The translations under genes and the position numbers were made by a program. From Cytophagales bacterium (GTDB lineage: Bacteria; Bacteroidota; Bacteroidia; Cytophagales; Cyclobacteriaceae), in the NCBI GenBank assembly GCA_027317105.1, contig DAHVFH010000098.1, positions 1-56,187 on the forward strand: 56,187 nucleotides of DNA, read 5' to 3'. Positions 1 to 8,473 of the stretch are shown here, in pieces. The notes under the pieces are model-generated. The model saw nothing but the letters and a program-made list of their open reading frames with translations, ran no database searches and was not told where the DNA came from. Numbering within the stretch: the stretch's first letter is position 1; each line of letters opens with the position of its first letter.

Positions 1-704
1 AGATTTTTATCAAAGAAAACATCAATTGCTGTGTCGGTTCAAGTGCTGAAGTCATACGGTAGAGTTTGACACAAAACTACCTTCACCTTATGCCTCAGAA
101 AATATGTAGTTCACCGTTCGGATACTTTGTCCCGAATAAAATGGCAGCCAACGGCCCGTGTTTATTACGGCTTGGGCATGGGAGCGTTTGTTAAATGAGG
201 AACGAATGACAAACGCGACTACACCGAAACTTTCCACCGAGGCCAACCAAATTTAGAAACAAAACTTCAAATACACACTGTACGCCCAAGCTGGAATAAA
301 GCGTTTGTTAAATGAGGAACGAATGACAAACGCGACTACACCGAAACTTTCCACCGAGGCCGAACCAAATTTAGAAACAAAACTTCAAATACACACTGTA
401 CGCCTAAGCTGGAATAAAGGACATTTTGTTGGTAGCTGTAGGGCCCTTCTCCACACTTCATTCGTAGCCTTGTCTTTTGTCCCCCGTTAATTAACACCAA
501 TCTTTTTCGTTAGTCGTGCGGTGGGGCATTTTCATTGACTACTTTCTCCACTTACACTGCACTAAGCACACTCTTTGCCTGGCTTTGGATGTGGGCTGCA
601 AGTGCGGCCTGGCAATGTGTGTGCGACTTCGTAGCTGTCATTTCACAAGGTCTTACAACACTTTTGGTTTCTTATAAGAAACTTCGGTGTCAATAGTCTG
701 ATTA
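1..704. other. Non-coding, structured left-edge region
   Basis: About 700 bases with no convincing gene. Short open stretches exist but have no protein-like composition. The segment holds a 117-bp tandem duplication (184-418) and an imperfect hairpin at 575-615, whose arms ttgcctggc and gcctggcaa pair with one mismatch. The G-rich words in 520-640 differ from the AT-rich intergenic style of the rest of the window and resemble the segment at 5540-5850 on the other side of the methyltransferase block. It could be cassette- or repeat-derived DNA; its origin is not established. Confidence 0.5.
184..418. repeat. 117-bp tandem duplication carrying a hairpin
   Basis: Two copies lie head to tail: 184-300 and 301-418. 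They differ by one inserted base (gaggccaacc versus gaggccgaacc) and one substitution (cgcccaag versus cgcctaag). Each copy begins with an inverted repeat, gcgtttgt and acaaacgc, separated by 17 bases (184-216 and 301-333). The near-identity suggests a recent duplication. No coding function is apparent. Confidence 0.9.
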
Positions 705-1328
705 TTAAATTTTTCCCTGAATTCTTAGTAAAGTATTATCAAAGTCTTGGGTCAGCTTAGAATAATCTCCATTGTAATATGAATCGATAGATTTGAGTAA
801 GGCAGTTACAGTCTGAGGAGTTGGTTTTTGTTGAAAGACAATATCCGTCAGTTTGGTTTGGAGCACCCTGGCACTTTTAAGACTTTGTCTCATACTTAAG
901 TTGTCGTCACTAATTGATTTGATTTTGTCATTTTCAGCTTTAATGTTTTTTGAAAATCTATCTTTATCGTTTGCAATAGTTGCCTGAGCCAATGAATCTT
1001 CCAAATTCTTCTTCAAGACGGTATGTTGAATTGAATCCTTACTCTTACTAAAAATAAACCCTTCATATTGACTAATCATTTGAGACAACTTTGTCCTCAT
1101 TATTTGATGCTCTTCCTTAGCAGTTTCTAAGCTAGCAGGGATCGTTGAAAGAAATCTGTCCATTACAGGTTTTATTTGACCCTGACAAAATTCGCATAAT
1201 CCATATTCATTCTGGTAATTTACTATCGACTTGTAAAATTTGCTGTTTGGTATGCCAATAGTTTCGAGAGACAATTTGAAAAGATTCAGTGTGTCCAACA
1301 TGTAGGTATTAAAGAATCTCGCTTCCAA
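705..1328 (-). pseudogene. 3' part of an interrupted gene, unknown function
   Basis: This 207-codon open stretch can only begin at a TTG with no ribosome binding site. It is in the same frame as the gene ending at 1380. Reading back from the TTG, 17 more sense codons lead directly to the TAG stop of that gene, so the two are best read as one gene of about 680 codons cut by an in-frame stop. The encoded segment is helical, rich in Lys, Ser and Gln with coiled-coil character, and has a CEFC (Cys-x2-Cys) motif near its start. No family is recognised. It may be a dead remnant, or be made only by stop readthrough. Confidence 0.6.
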
Positions 1329-1379
1329 TTCACGCTTCTTACTGCTCAGCTCCTTTGAAGCAAGCGTTCCATTGAAAAA

Positions 1380-2744
1380 CTAGTTGCCATCAAATTTCGA
1401 AAACTGATTTGTGTAGAAGTAAAGACGCTTTAATAAATTTAAGGACTTTGCTTTGTTCGAAATGTTAATTGGTGATTTAGTTAATACAATAGCTGAATCA
1501 AAGGCCGATCTAAATGTGAGTTGTTTTTTAAGAGAAGCTGCAATAACTGAATCTACTTTCGATTGAAACCAATCTGTATAAACCGTAAATGTCAATGTTT
1601 CCTTGGTAACAATACCTTTAGCTAATTTATAATAACTGTCATATGCCATTATAAGTGCTTCTGCAGATGGATTTTGTTGCAATGCAGCATTTATTTTAGA
1701 AAGCTCATCAAGATACATTAAGAGTGTTGTTTCAGATTTAAATTGTTGATCTGATAATTCGTTCCGATTTTCTTGAACCGCTACCCGCGCCACATCCAAA
1801 TCAGCAGTTTTTACACTATTCAATTGAATTGTTTGAAATAATCTAGACGGTAAATCATTTGAAATACCTGAATAATTTGTAAGGCCTGTTTCAACTACAA
1901 AGTAGGGGTGTTCATCAAAAGCCTTGTCTAAGGAATCAGCATATGCAACATAAGAAACTTTGTCGTTTTCAAAGCAAATTTGAAATCTTTGACGATCTGG
2001 TATGCTATAGTTTTTTGGTAGGAGGAAAAAGGCTGTATATGAAAATGGTTGAATTTTAAGTTGAGAAAAATCAACAATTGCGGCTGAGGATTCTCCGGAG
2101 AAACCTATAGTGCTATTCTTACTTAGAACTTCGTCCAAGGCTTTAAAACTTTTCGATAAGAAATATTGAACCCCAGCGGGAGATCCAATTTTGGTTGGAG
2201 AATTTATGGCATCTTGAAGTCCATTGAATATAAACTTCGCAACGTCTGGTATTACTTTTATTTCCCCCATCTCCTTGATAGTAATCTTCGGAACCGCTGG
2301 TGTCCCAATAATAATGGGTTTATATCCGAGCAATGTCTGAGCACGCGAAGTAGTTACCTTAAATGAGCCGTCAGTGCACTCAAGCCCAAATAATGGATAT
2401 TCAATCGAATAGTTATTTTGAGAACTTATGTTTGCGGTTGCTGAAATGAACTTAAGCTTACCGGTAAAATTCTTATTTACGTACTTCGATTGTTTTACAT
2501 TACCTGCAATGATTGCATTTTTAAAATAGGAAATATTAACTAGGTATACATTGCAAACAAAATATGGGTACTTGGTGATTGTGGTTTCTGTGTTAGGGGT
2601 GAAGCCAGATAATGGAAATTCCTGCGTTATAGAAATTGAAGACGATTTTTGTGAATAAACAAAGTCTGACAACAAAAACAATGAAAGAAATATTACGAAT
2701 TTGAATTTCAAGATTCGTTTATTAAAGTTTTGATTAGCACACAT
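1380..2744 (-). CDS. Secreted/periplasmic protein of unknown function, cut by an in-frame TAG
   Basis: A 454-residue product with a basic N-terminus and a hydrophobic stretch (about residues 13-30, ending DFVYSQ), consistent with a signal peptide cleaved before Gln. The rest is a beta-rich N-terminal half and a helical C-terminal half. No known domain was recognised. The TAG stop at 1380-1382 is followed in the same frame by 17 sense codons and then the 705-1328 open stretch, so the ancestral protein was probably near 680 residues. It starts 33 bases after the GHKL ATPase gene on the same strand, so it may be cotranscribed, but an exported protein is not an obvious partner for a DNA-acting ATPase. 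Confidence 0.6.
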   Translation of the reverse strand: MCANQNFNKRILKFKFVIFLSLFLLSDFVYSQKSSSISITQEFPLSGFTPNTETTITKYPYFVCNVYLVNISYFKNAIIAGNVKQSKYVNKNFTGKLKFISATANISSQNNYSIEYPLFGLECTDGSFKVTTSRAQTLLGYKPIIIGTPAVPKITIKEMGEIKVIPDVAKFIFNGLQDAINSPTKIGSPAGVQYFLSKSFKALDEVLSKNSTIGFSGESSAAIVDFSQLKIQPFSYTAFFLLPKNYSIPDRQRFQICFENDKVSYVAYADSLDKAFDEHPYFVVETGLTNYSGISNDLPSRLFQTIQLNSVKTADLDVARVAVQENRNELSDQQFKSETTLLMYLDELSKINAALQQNPSAEALIMAYDSYYKLAKGIVTKETLTFTVYTDWFQSKVDSVIAASLKKQLTFRSAFDSAIVLTKSPINISNKAKSLNLLKRLYFYTNQFSKFDGN

Positions 2745-2777
2745 ATGGATTCTGGTTTAATTTTTTTTGCCTCCAAA

Positions 2778-4427
2778 CTAAGATAACAAACTCTTTAATC
2801 TTCCCCTTATATTTTCATAAATGGATGTGAGCTTACTTTTTGCAAGGTCAGATAAAAGTGCTGTATGTGCCAGTGCATCTCGAATCGGCTTATATTGGTC
2901 AGCATCTCTTGATAATGCCGCTTTCTTTCCAGTTTTATCCATGTCCACCATATAGGCAAGATTATCCATATCCAGATAACTTAAATCGTGGGGCTTCTTT
3001 CTAATCTCAATACTTATATTACCCTTGTCCTTATTCTCCTGCTCTTTCTTTTTATAATGATCACTATCTTTTATTGCTTCTGGGCTAAGTACAATTTGTT
3101 TGTCATTTATGTAATTGCGAATTAAGTTTTCGGACACAAAACATTCTGCATAGGAAGTGAAATTAAATGATGCGTCATCAGCTAAATCATCAACCCAGCC
3201 GTCTACCTTTCCACGCTTCCCACTACTGGCTGGTTCTTCTTCTGTGTATTCGTCTGACACAGCATTAAACAAATCTCTTGACGTTCTTTCTTTTCGAGTA
3301 ATGCTATCGTTCTCTGAATCTCCAGGCTTCCTGTTACTAATACGAAAATGATCCCAGTCATTAACGATTTTCAGAATTATCTTTCTGAATTCTTGCAGGA
3401 ATATCTGATACTTAGGATCATCAGCAACTACTCCTTCTCTGTCGCTAGTGAATCTGTCAATTTTGTCATCCAAGTCGTTCAGGTGAATTTGTCCGTATAA
3501 ATAACTTTCCGCTAGACGGGCTACGGGTATGTGTTTCAGTATCCCTTTTTCGCGCAACCTACCATTAACAAATAAGTCCACCCCGACTCTTTCGTCCGTG
3601 TTCATTATGTTTAAGTCTCTGGGCTTTTTAACTGAAGCCACAAAACCTTTTACCTTACCTGACATTGTCAGTTTCCGCTTCTCAAGAAGCTTCTTTAAAT
3701 GGACGTGAATGAATGGATCGTTAAGGTTATTTATATTCCAAACAAATTCCGTTTTATCTGCTAATTCTTGTAGATGTTTGTACGTTATTTTCTCTCCATC
3801 TATATAAATATTGAACGACTTTTCAAGAAGCGAGAATCTAAAATAGAGTGCAACGATCTTCTTTAAAATTCCGAGACTATTCTTGATACCTCCATTTATG
3901 TCATCGAAGCAGATAATAGTTCCTTTAGAATGCCCCTTTGAATATTTTAATAAAAGCGTTTTGTTCGGCTCACCCAGTTTATATTGCTTAGGAGTTAGAT
4001 CGTCTGTGATTGCTTTGTCAAGAGCGGAATTGTCGATAACGCCACCTACATAATTTTTACCTTTTACTTTTGAGATTACGGTTATCTTTTTTGCACAAGA
4101 TAGTAGTGCCAATTTGCCAATCCCTTTTCTCCCAATAAATGGCCTACCACCTTTAGATTTCGATTGACCCTCTTTTCTTTTTGAGTAACCTATTTTTAGA
4201 AATTTATTCTGAAAATCGTCAGCATCCATGCCTTCACCATCGTCCTTAATAATAAATCGATTCTTTTCTTTGTCCATGTAAATCCAGACATTTTTAGAGT
4301 CAGCATCCCAAGAGTTTGAAATCGCTTCACCTAGTACCGTAACGAAACTGCGATATAGGTTTCTTCCTAAATGATTCAGGACACTTAAAGAAATCTCAAA
4401 GGAAAAATCATCTGCCTTTTTTGCCAT
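2778..4427 (-). CDS. GHKL (Hsp90/MutL/MORC-like) ATPase, putative defence effector
   Basis: A 549-residue protein with a GHKL ATPase fold at the N-terminus. The N-box EAISNSWDAD carries E34, N38 and D41, G1 is DDGEGMD (62-68), and the G2 lid is GRKGIGK (99-105). This is the arrangement of MutL, Hsp90 and MORC rather than of sensor kinases: there is no histidine phosphoacceptor domain. The middle (about 160-380) fits a transducer-type domain. A charged linker (about 385-430) leads to a helical C-terminus with R516-x4-H521 (RDALAH), resembling the HEPN ribonuclease signature. The start overlaps the cytosine methyltransferase gene by 20 bases, so the two are almost certainly co-translated. Published comparative work describes MORC-like ATPases in restriction-modification operons; a role here in restriction or phage defence is inference. 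Confidence 0.75.
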   Translation of the reverse strand: MAKKADDFSFEISLSVLNHLGRNLYRSFVTVLGEAISNSWDADSKNVWIYMDKEKNRFIIKDDGEGMDADDFQNKFLKIGYSKRKEGQSKSKGGRPFIGRKGIGKLALLSCAKKITVISKVKGKNYVGGVIDNSALDKAITDDLTPKQYKLGEPNKTLLLKYSKGHSKGTIICFDDINGGIKNSLGILKKIVALYFRFSLLEKSFNIYIDGEKITYKHLQELADKTEFVWNINNLNDPFIHVHLKKLLEKRKLTMSGKVKGFVASVKKPRDLNIMNTDERVGVDLFVNGRLREKGILKHIPVARLAESYLYGQIHLNDLDDKIDRFTSDREGVVADDPKYQIFLQEFRKIILKIVNDWDHFRISNRKPGDSENDSITRKERTSRDLFNAVSDEYTEEEPASSGKRGKVDGWVDDLADDASFNFTSYAECFVSENLIRNYINDKQIVLSPEAIKDSDHYKKKEQENKDKGNISIEIRKKPHDLSYLDMDNLAYMVDMDKTGKKAALSRDADQYKPIRDALAHTALLSDLAKSKLTSIYENIRGRLKSLLS

Positions 4428-5469
4428 AATATTTTCGTAGATGCTTTTTTATCGACTTTCCAATAACAAAACCTAAATCTACAGGAACTGCGTTTCCAAT
4501 ATGAATACCTAATCTTTTAATCTGGAATTCCTTTTCTTCTTTATAGAATTTGTAGCCGATAGGGAAAGTTTGCAACAAGGCGGCTTCTCTTACTGTTAGG
4601 GCTCTATCTTGTGACGGATGACCAAATCGTCCAGTTCCGAAATTATAAAATTGTGTAGTAATTGTTGGGGACGGTTCACTCCACGACATTCTTCCATAAA
4701 CAGATTTGTAAGTATTCCCAGAATCTTTTTTATGACATTCAAGCATCAGCTCTTCGTCCCAATCTTCCCAAGTTCCGTTTGGTTTTGATGCTCTAATTCT
4801 TTTTAAGTTCAATTCTGTCAATAAAGTTGTTCGGTGAAGGGGGTCTGTTTTGCAAATTTCACCAGAGTCTACTTTTGGGAGTTTGCCAATGACTTGTTTG
4901 ATAGTCGTGAATTCTTCTGGCGTATGGGTTTGTGGAATGAGATTGATTTCACCAAGCTTTGATGCAAGCAATACCAATCTTCTTCTCTTCTGAGGGATTC
5001 CATAGTCAGGACAATAAACGTTGGAATAGCTTACATGATATTTTCTATCTCTTAGTAGTGCAACAAAGTCTTCAAAAATCTTTTGATTAGATAAGTTTGG
5101 AACGTTCTCCATCGAAACAACATCAGCATTTGTCTCCCCTATTAACCTACTAAATTCATTTAGCAGTCTCCACCTGCCGCTTCTTTTCTTGTTTTTATTT
5201 TTATTCGAATGTGATGAAAATGGCTGACAAGGGGCACAGCCCACAAGTACTTTATAAACATCTTTCTCATTCCAGTACTTTGTTTTTAATTCATGCCCAT
5301 CAAGTTTAGAAATGTCTTCGGCAATAAATTCGCCCTTAGTGTTTGCTTCGTAAGCGTACTTACAAGAGCCGTCTAAGTCGACACCTGCCGCCACTGATAT
5401 TCCAGCCTTCTTTAGTCCATATGAGAGTCCACCGATTCCACAGAAAAGATCAATTGCAACAGCTTTCAT
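4408..5469 (-). CDS. DNA (cytosine-5-)-methyltransferase
   Basis: A 353-residue C5-methyltransferase with motifs in the normal order: I (DLFCGIGGL, residues 7-15, SAM binding), IV (GCAPCQPF with catalytic C81), VI (MENV, E121), VIII (QKRRR, 160-164), IX (RALTVREAALLQTFP) and X (IGNAVP). The variable region between VIII and IX, which sets target specificity, is of normal size, so a monospecific intact enzyme is expected. The recognition sequence cannot be read from the gene. It is the first gene of the pair with the GHKL ATPase. No restriction endonuclease or Vsr nuclease is seen nearby. It may protect host DNA from the ATPase-dependent activity encoded downstream, or be an orphan methylase. 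Confidence 0.95.
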   Translation of the reverse strand: MKAVAIDLFCGIGGLSYGLKKAGISVAAGVDLDGSCKYAYEANTKGEFIAEDISKLDGHELKTKYWNEKDVYKVLVGCAPCQPFSSHSNKNKNKKRSGRWRLLNEFSRLIGETNADVVSMENVPNLSNQKIFEDFVALLRDRKYHVSYSNVYCPDYGIPQKRRRLVLLASKLGEINLIPQTHTPEEFTTIKQVIGKLPKVDSGEICKTDPLHRTTLLTELNLKRIRASKPNGTWEDWDEELMLECHKKDSGNTYKSVYGRMSWSEPSPTITTQFYNFGTGRFGHPSQDRALTVREAALLQTFPIGYKFYKEEKEFQIKRLGIHIGNAVPVDLGFVIGKSIKKHLRKYYGKKGR

Positions 5470-5921
5470 TAAAGTCTATAAATTATTAAGTAGATTATTT
5501 TACGAAGATAAAAAATATATTGGTTTTATTGAGTTCATTCAACAGGCTGGGTGCTGGCTTGGCTCTTGCCATAGCTTTGGTGTCGCGGTGGGTTTGCGCG
5601 GCTATGGCATGTGCCAAATGCGCTGGCAAGTCGAAGCACAATCTTCATAAAAATGCGAAGGGTCGGCCATTACTTTTCTCATTTGTCCAACGTTAATTTT
5701 TTTTTCAAAGTCCAAGTTGTCACCGAGCCGTTCACTTGTCCCCGTGGGAAATCTTTGTTAGGAAGTCGTCAGCCGTTTTGTTTGAAACCCGATTTGTCCT
5801 GACCCTATGGCTGGCAACATTTGGCTATAGGCAATATTGCTTATAGCCCCTTAATATCCTCTCTAAAATAAACACAAAACCAAAATTATCCTAGACTGTC
5901 TATTCAAATCAGATTCAACCC
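5470..5921. other. Non-coding region with several hairpins
   Basis: About 450 bases without a gene. Three dyads are visible. The first is an interrupted stem with gccatagc at 5568-5575 and gctatggc at 5601-5608, extended outwards by ttggc/gccaa across 4-nt internal loops. The second is an imperfect pair around 5804-5830. The third is a near-perfect palindrome at 5825-5846. Long imperfect palindromes with bulges are the shape of integron attC sites or other folded cassette boundaries, but clear core sites were not found. The segment separates the methyltransferase from the ABC exporter and is unlike the AT-rich spacers elsewhere. Confidence 0.45.
5825..5846. repeat. 22-bp near-perfect palindrome
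   Basis: The sequence reads ctatag, then gcaatattgc (a perfect 10-bp palindrome), then ttatag. The whole pairs with itself apart from a single G.T. It sits about 75 bases downstream of the ABC-2 permease stop. There is no following T-run on the transcribed strand, so a simple intrinsic terminator is not supported. A protein-binding site or repeat is possible. Confidence 0.5.
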
Positions 5922-7019
5922 CTATTCCCACTTAAAAACTTTCACTGCGAGCGCATAAACCAAAACCAACCAGGCGCCCATGCCGATTATGTCGGTGGAG
6001 AGTTCCATCAAGCTAGCTCCTTCATTGGCAATGGTGCGCAGGGAATGGCTCACATAAGTAAGTGGGAAATAATTGGTGATGGATTTTAGCCAGGTGGGGA
6101 AACCATCGCGCGAAAAAAAGATTCCAGAAAGCAAGAGCATCGGCAACTGAATGAGGTTAGCTACCGGTGCCACTTGCGTTTCGTCTTTGGCCCAGCCCGC
6201 AATAGCAAACCCGATGCCGAGAAAAATTAGGATGCTCATAATGACCACCAGGATAAAACTAAAATAGCTTCCCATCATGTGGAAGTTGAAAAAGTATGCA
6301 CCGAAGGCTATCAGAATGGAAGCGTTGACCAACGTAACCAGCAACCGCACCGTAGCCTGAGCAAATACAAAGTAAATCGGGTGAACGGGCGTAGCCTGGA
6401 TTCTGCGCAGCGCCCCGCTGGCTTTTATCGCCACAAAACTGAACGCCACACCAAAAATTCCAAACTGCATGATGGTCATCGCTAAAATTCCGGGAAGGAT
6501 AAAATCAAAATAGCCAAGGTTATTGGTGGTCACACCTTCGCTTTTTACATCAATCGAAGAGGGAGCGTTGGTCAATTTTCGGTCGATGTCAGAAACCATC
6601 TGGATGATGGCCAGGTTGGCAATCTGTCCGCTTTGTGGTTTGGCCTGGTTGAAGCGTGTTTGAATGCTAGCCGGTAGCGGCTTCCCATTTTCCAGCGCAC
6701 CAAAATTATCGGGAACAATGACTTCAAGATCGATGTTGCCTTTGCCTAACTCAAGTGCAGCTTCCGCTTCCGTCATCTCCGTGATGGTGAACGCTTTTAC
6801 TTTTTTTAGTTTCTCCACAAACTGTTGAGCTACTTCGCTGGTGCCGTGATTGGTTAAACTGATCTTGATGGTGCTGCCAAGGCCTTTTGATAAAAATCCG
6901 AAGATCGAACACAAGGCAATGGGCATCAACAAGGAAAAAAAGATCGCGCCCTTGTTGCGATAGTACATTTTCATCGAAGCTTTGGTGAGGGCCAGGAAAG
7001 AACGAGTATTGGAGTTCAT
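5922..7019 (-). CDS. ABC-2 type exporter permease
   Basis: The 365-residue reading starts at the ATG at 7019 (MNSNTRSFLALTKAS). That ATG lies one base after the TAA of the ATPase gene; a longer in-frame reading to 7106 would overlap that gene and is unlikely. Topology fits the ABC-2 family with a large loop: one membrane segment near residues 25-45, an extracytoplasmic domain of about 120 residues, then five clustered hydrophobic segments to the C-terminus. It pairs with the ATPase upstream to form a likely drug, lipid or sodium exporter; the substrate cannot be told. The one-base spacing suggests translational coupling. Confidence 0.9.
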   Translation of the reverse strand: MNSNTRSFLALTKASMKMYYRNKGAIFFSLLMPIALCSIFGFLSKGLGSTIKISLTNHGTSEVAQQFVEKLKKVKAFTITEMTEAEAALELGKGNIDLEVIVPDNFGALENGKPLPASIQTRFNQAKPQSGQIANLAIIQMVSDIDRKLTNAPSSIDVKSEGVTTNNLGYFDFILPGILAMTIMQFGIFGVAFSFVAIKASGALRRIQATPVHPIYFVFAQATVRLLVTLVNASILIAFGAYFFNFHMMGSYFSFILVVIMSILIFLGIGFAIAGWAKDETQVAPVANLIQLPMLLLSGIFFSRDGFPTWLKSITNYFPLTYVSHSLRTIANEGASLMELSTDIIGMGAWLVLVYALAVKVFKWE

Positions 7020-7020
7020 G

Positions 7021-7779
7021 TTAATCGCGTAGGGTTTTTCCGGTGAGGTCAATAAACACATCTTCGAGGGTAGCGGGCGGAACTTCCGCATGTGGCTTAA
7101 ACCCACGGTCCAACAATTGGTTAATCAGTTGCTCGGGGCTATCAAGGGCAACAATTTTTCCATCATCCATGATTGCCACGCGGTCGCAAAGAAATTTAGC
7201 TTCTTCCATATAATGGGTGGTCAGGATCACCGTGGTACCCCGATTTTTAATTTGAGCAATTAATTCCCAAAGGTTTCTGCGCGCTTGCGGATCGAGGCCG
7301 GTAGTGGGCTCGTCAAGAAAGACCATGACGGGTTTGTTTACTAAGGTAGTGGCAATGGAAAACCGTTGCTTTTGTCCGCCCGAAAGGTTCTTCACCAGGA
7401 AGCCCGCTTTATCTTTCAGCCCCACATCGGCCAGAAGTTCGAGGGCGTTAATGGTAGATCCGTATAGGTCGGCAAACATTTCGAGCAGTTCGGTAAGTTT
7501 TAGGTTTTGAAAAAAGGCAGACGCCTGAAGCTGAATGCCTATCCGTTGCTTGACTCGATAAGGTGCTTCGGCCGTTTTGATTCCATCCAAAATAACTTCT
7601 CCCGAACTGATAGGCCGTAGGCCTTCGATCATTTCCAGTGTGGTAGTCTTGCCCGCTCCATTTGGGCCTAAAATACCAAACACTTCTCCCCGATCGACAG
7701 AAAACGAAATCCCTTTTACGGCATGCACATCATTGTCGTAGGTTTTGGTGAGGTTGGTTACTTCGAGAATCGTTGGCAT
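7021..7779 (-). CDS. ABC transporter ATP-binding protein (ABC-2/CcmA-NatA type)
   Basis: A 252-residue ABC ATPase. Walker A is GPNGAGKT (38-45), followed by a Q-loop, the signature LSGGQ (132-136), Walker B VMVFLDEP (D156, E157) and the H-loop TTHYMEEA. The C-terminal extension (about 215-252, ending LEDVFIDLTGKTLRD) is common in this exporter subfamily. It is the first gene of a two-gene operon with the permease, which begins one base after its stop, and should energise that permease at the inner membrane. It is an unlikely partner for the distant FtsX-like permeases, which normally use LolD/MacB-type ATPases. Confidence 0.95.
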   Translation of the reverse strand: MPTILEVTNLTKTYDNDVHAVKGISFSVDRGEVFGILGPNGAGKTTTLEMIEGLRPISSGEVILDGIKTAEAPYRVKQRIGIQLQASAFFQNLKLTELLEMFADLYGSTINALELLADVGLKDKAGFLVKNLSGGQKQRFSIATTLVNKPVMVFLDEPTTGLDPQARRNLWELIAQIKNRGTTVILTTHYMEEAKFLCDRVAIMDDGKIVALDSPEQLINQLLDRGFKPHAEVPPATLEDVFIDLTGKTLRD

Positions 7780-8473
7780 AAATCCTTATTTGAGAATTGA
7801 AGGGTTGAAGTAAGGAAAAATTTACGGAATAACCTGATTACTGGTTTACATGTTTTCAAAATTAAGAATACAAATAGGTAGCTCCTCTGGAGCTGATTTT
7901 ACCCTCGATTTATTATTCCTATAAACAGGAGGCTCCTCTGGAGCGATAGCCCCGGCTGGATTTCCTGTAACTTCGTGTTACGATGACGATGACAATCCTC
8001 ATGCCCATGTCGATTAAGTTTTAAAACGTATTCTTTAACGACCTACTTAGTTGAGTGCATTTTCTTGGCAATTACAGTCGGAGGTTTCGGGGCGCATAAG
8101 TCCCAGCGGGACTTCCAGTTTATAGAAAATATGCCAGAAGCTAAATCTAGCTCCAGCGGAGCTCCCTTTAAGTACAGACATTATTATCCTCGAGTCCATA
8201 CGTATCCACAAATCTAATATTCATCCACCTAACCGTTTCGATGGCCTCTCCCGACTGAGAGAGAAACTATCCTTAACCTAATTTATATCCTGTTCATCCA
8301 TGAGATTTATCATGAAATGCTCCGTTTTTAAATTTTATTTTTATAACGATTTTCTGTGGGCCTGAACGTTGTTTCAGATCCAAATTTTTATTTCATTCAT
8401 AGAACAAAAAAAAACAAACTGCTTATGCCACATCGTAAATCATTTTTAATTCCAAAGAGAATTCATTCTAAAA
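7780..8473. other. Long intergenic region with REP-like hairpins
   Basis: About 690 bases between divergently transcribed genes. Five short hairpins cluster in 7880-8163 (listed as a repeat). From about 8190 to 8473 I see only AT-rich sequence. A 76-codon open stretch from 8356 has poor composition and overlaps a better small open frame, so it is not called. Confidence 0.5.
7880..8163. repeat. Cluster of REP-like short hairpins
   Basis: Four related palindromic units are seen: agctcctctggagct (7880-7894), gctcctctggagc (7932-7944), gtcccagcgggac (about 8100-8112) and agctccagcggagct (8149-8163). All have 5-6 bp arms around tct or agc loops. Phrases such as tataaacag and tatagaaaatatg recur beside them. 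A separate small hairpin, gtaac/gttac, lies at 7967-7981. This is the layout of REP-type repeats common in Bacteroidota intergenic DNA. No REP-associated transposase is present in the window. Confidence 0.7.

Noticed and set aside
305..490. 61-codon open stretch across the second copy of the tandem repeat
   Set aside because: It runs through duplicated non-coding DNA with no protein-like composition and is better explained as repeat sequence.
5470..5540. Promoter for the methyltransferase gene
   Set aside because: A TATCTTCG element exists but lacks a -33 TTG at the normal distance, so I could not support a call.
5540..5850. Integron attC site
   Set aside because: The hairpins resemble attC sites in shape, but no paired core sequences and no integrase were found; kept only as structured non-coding DNA.
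7019..7106. Longer N-terminus for the ABC-2 permease (extra 29 codons)
   Set aside because: It would overlap the ATPase gene almost entirely in another frame; the ATG one base after the ATPase stop gives the usual N-terminus.
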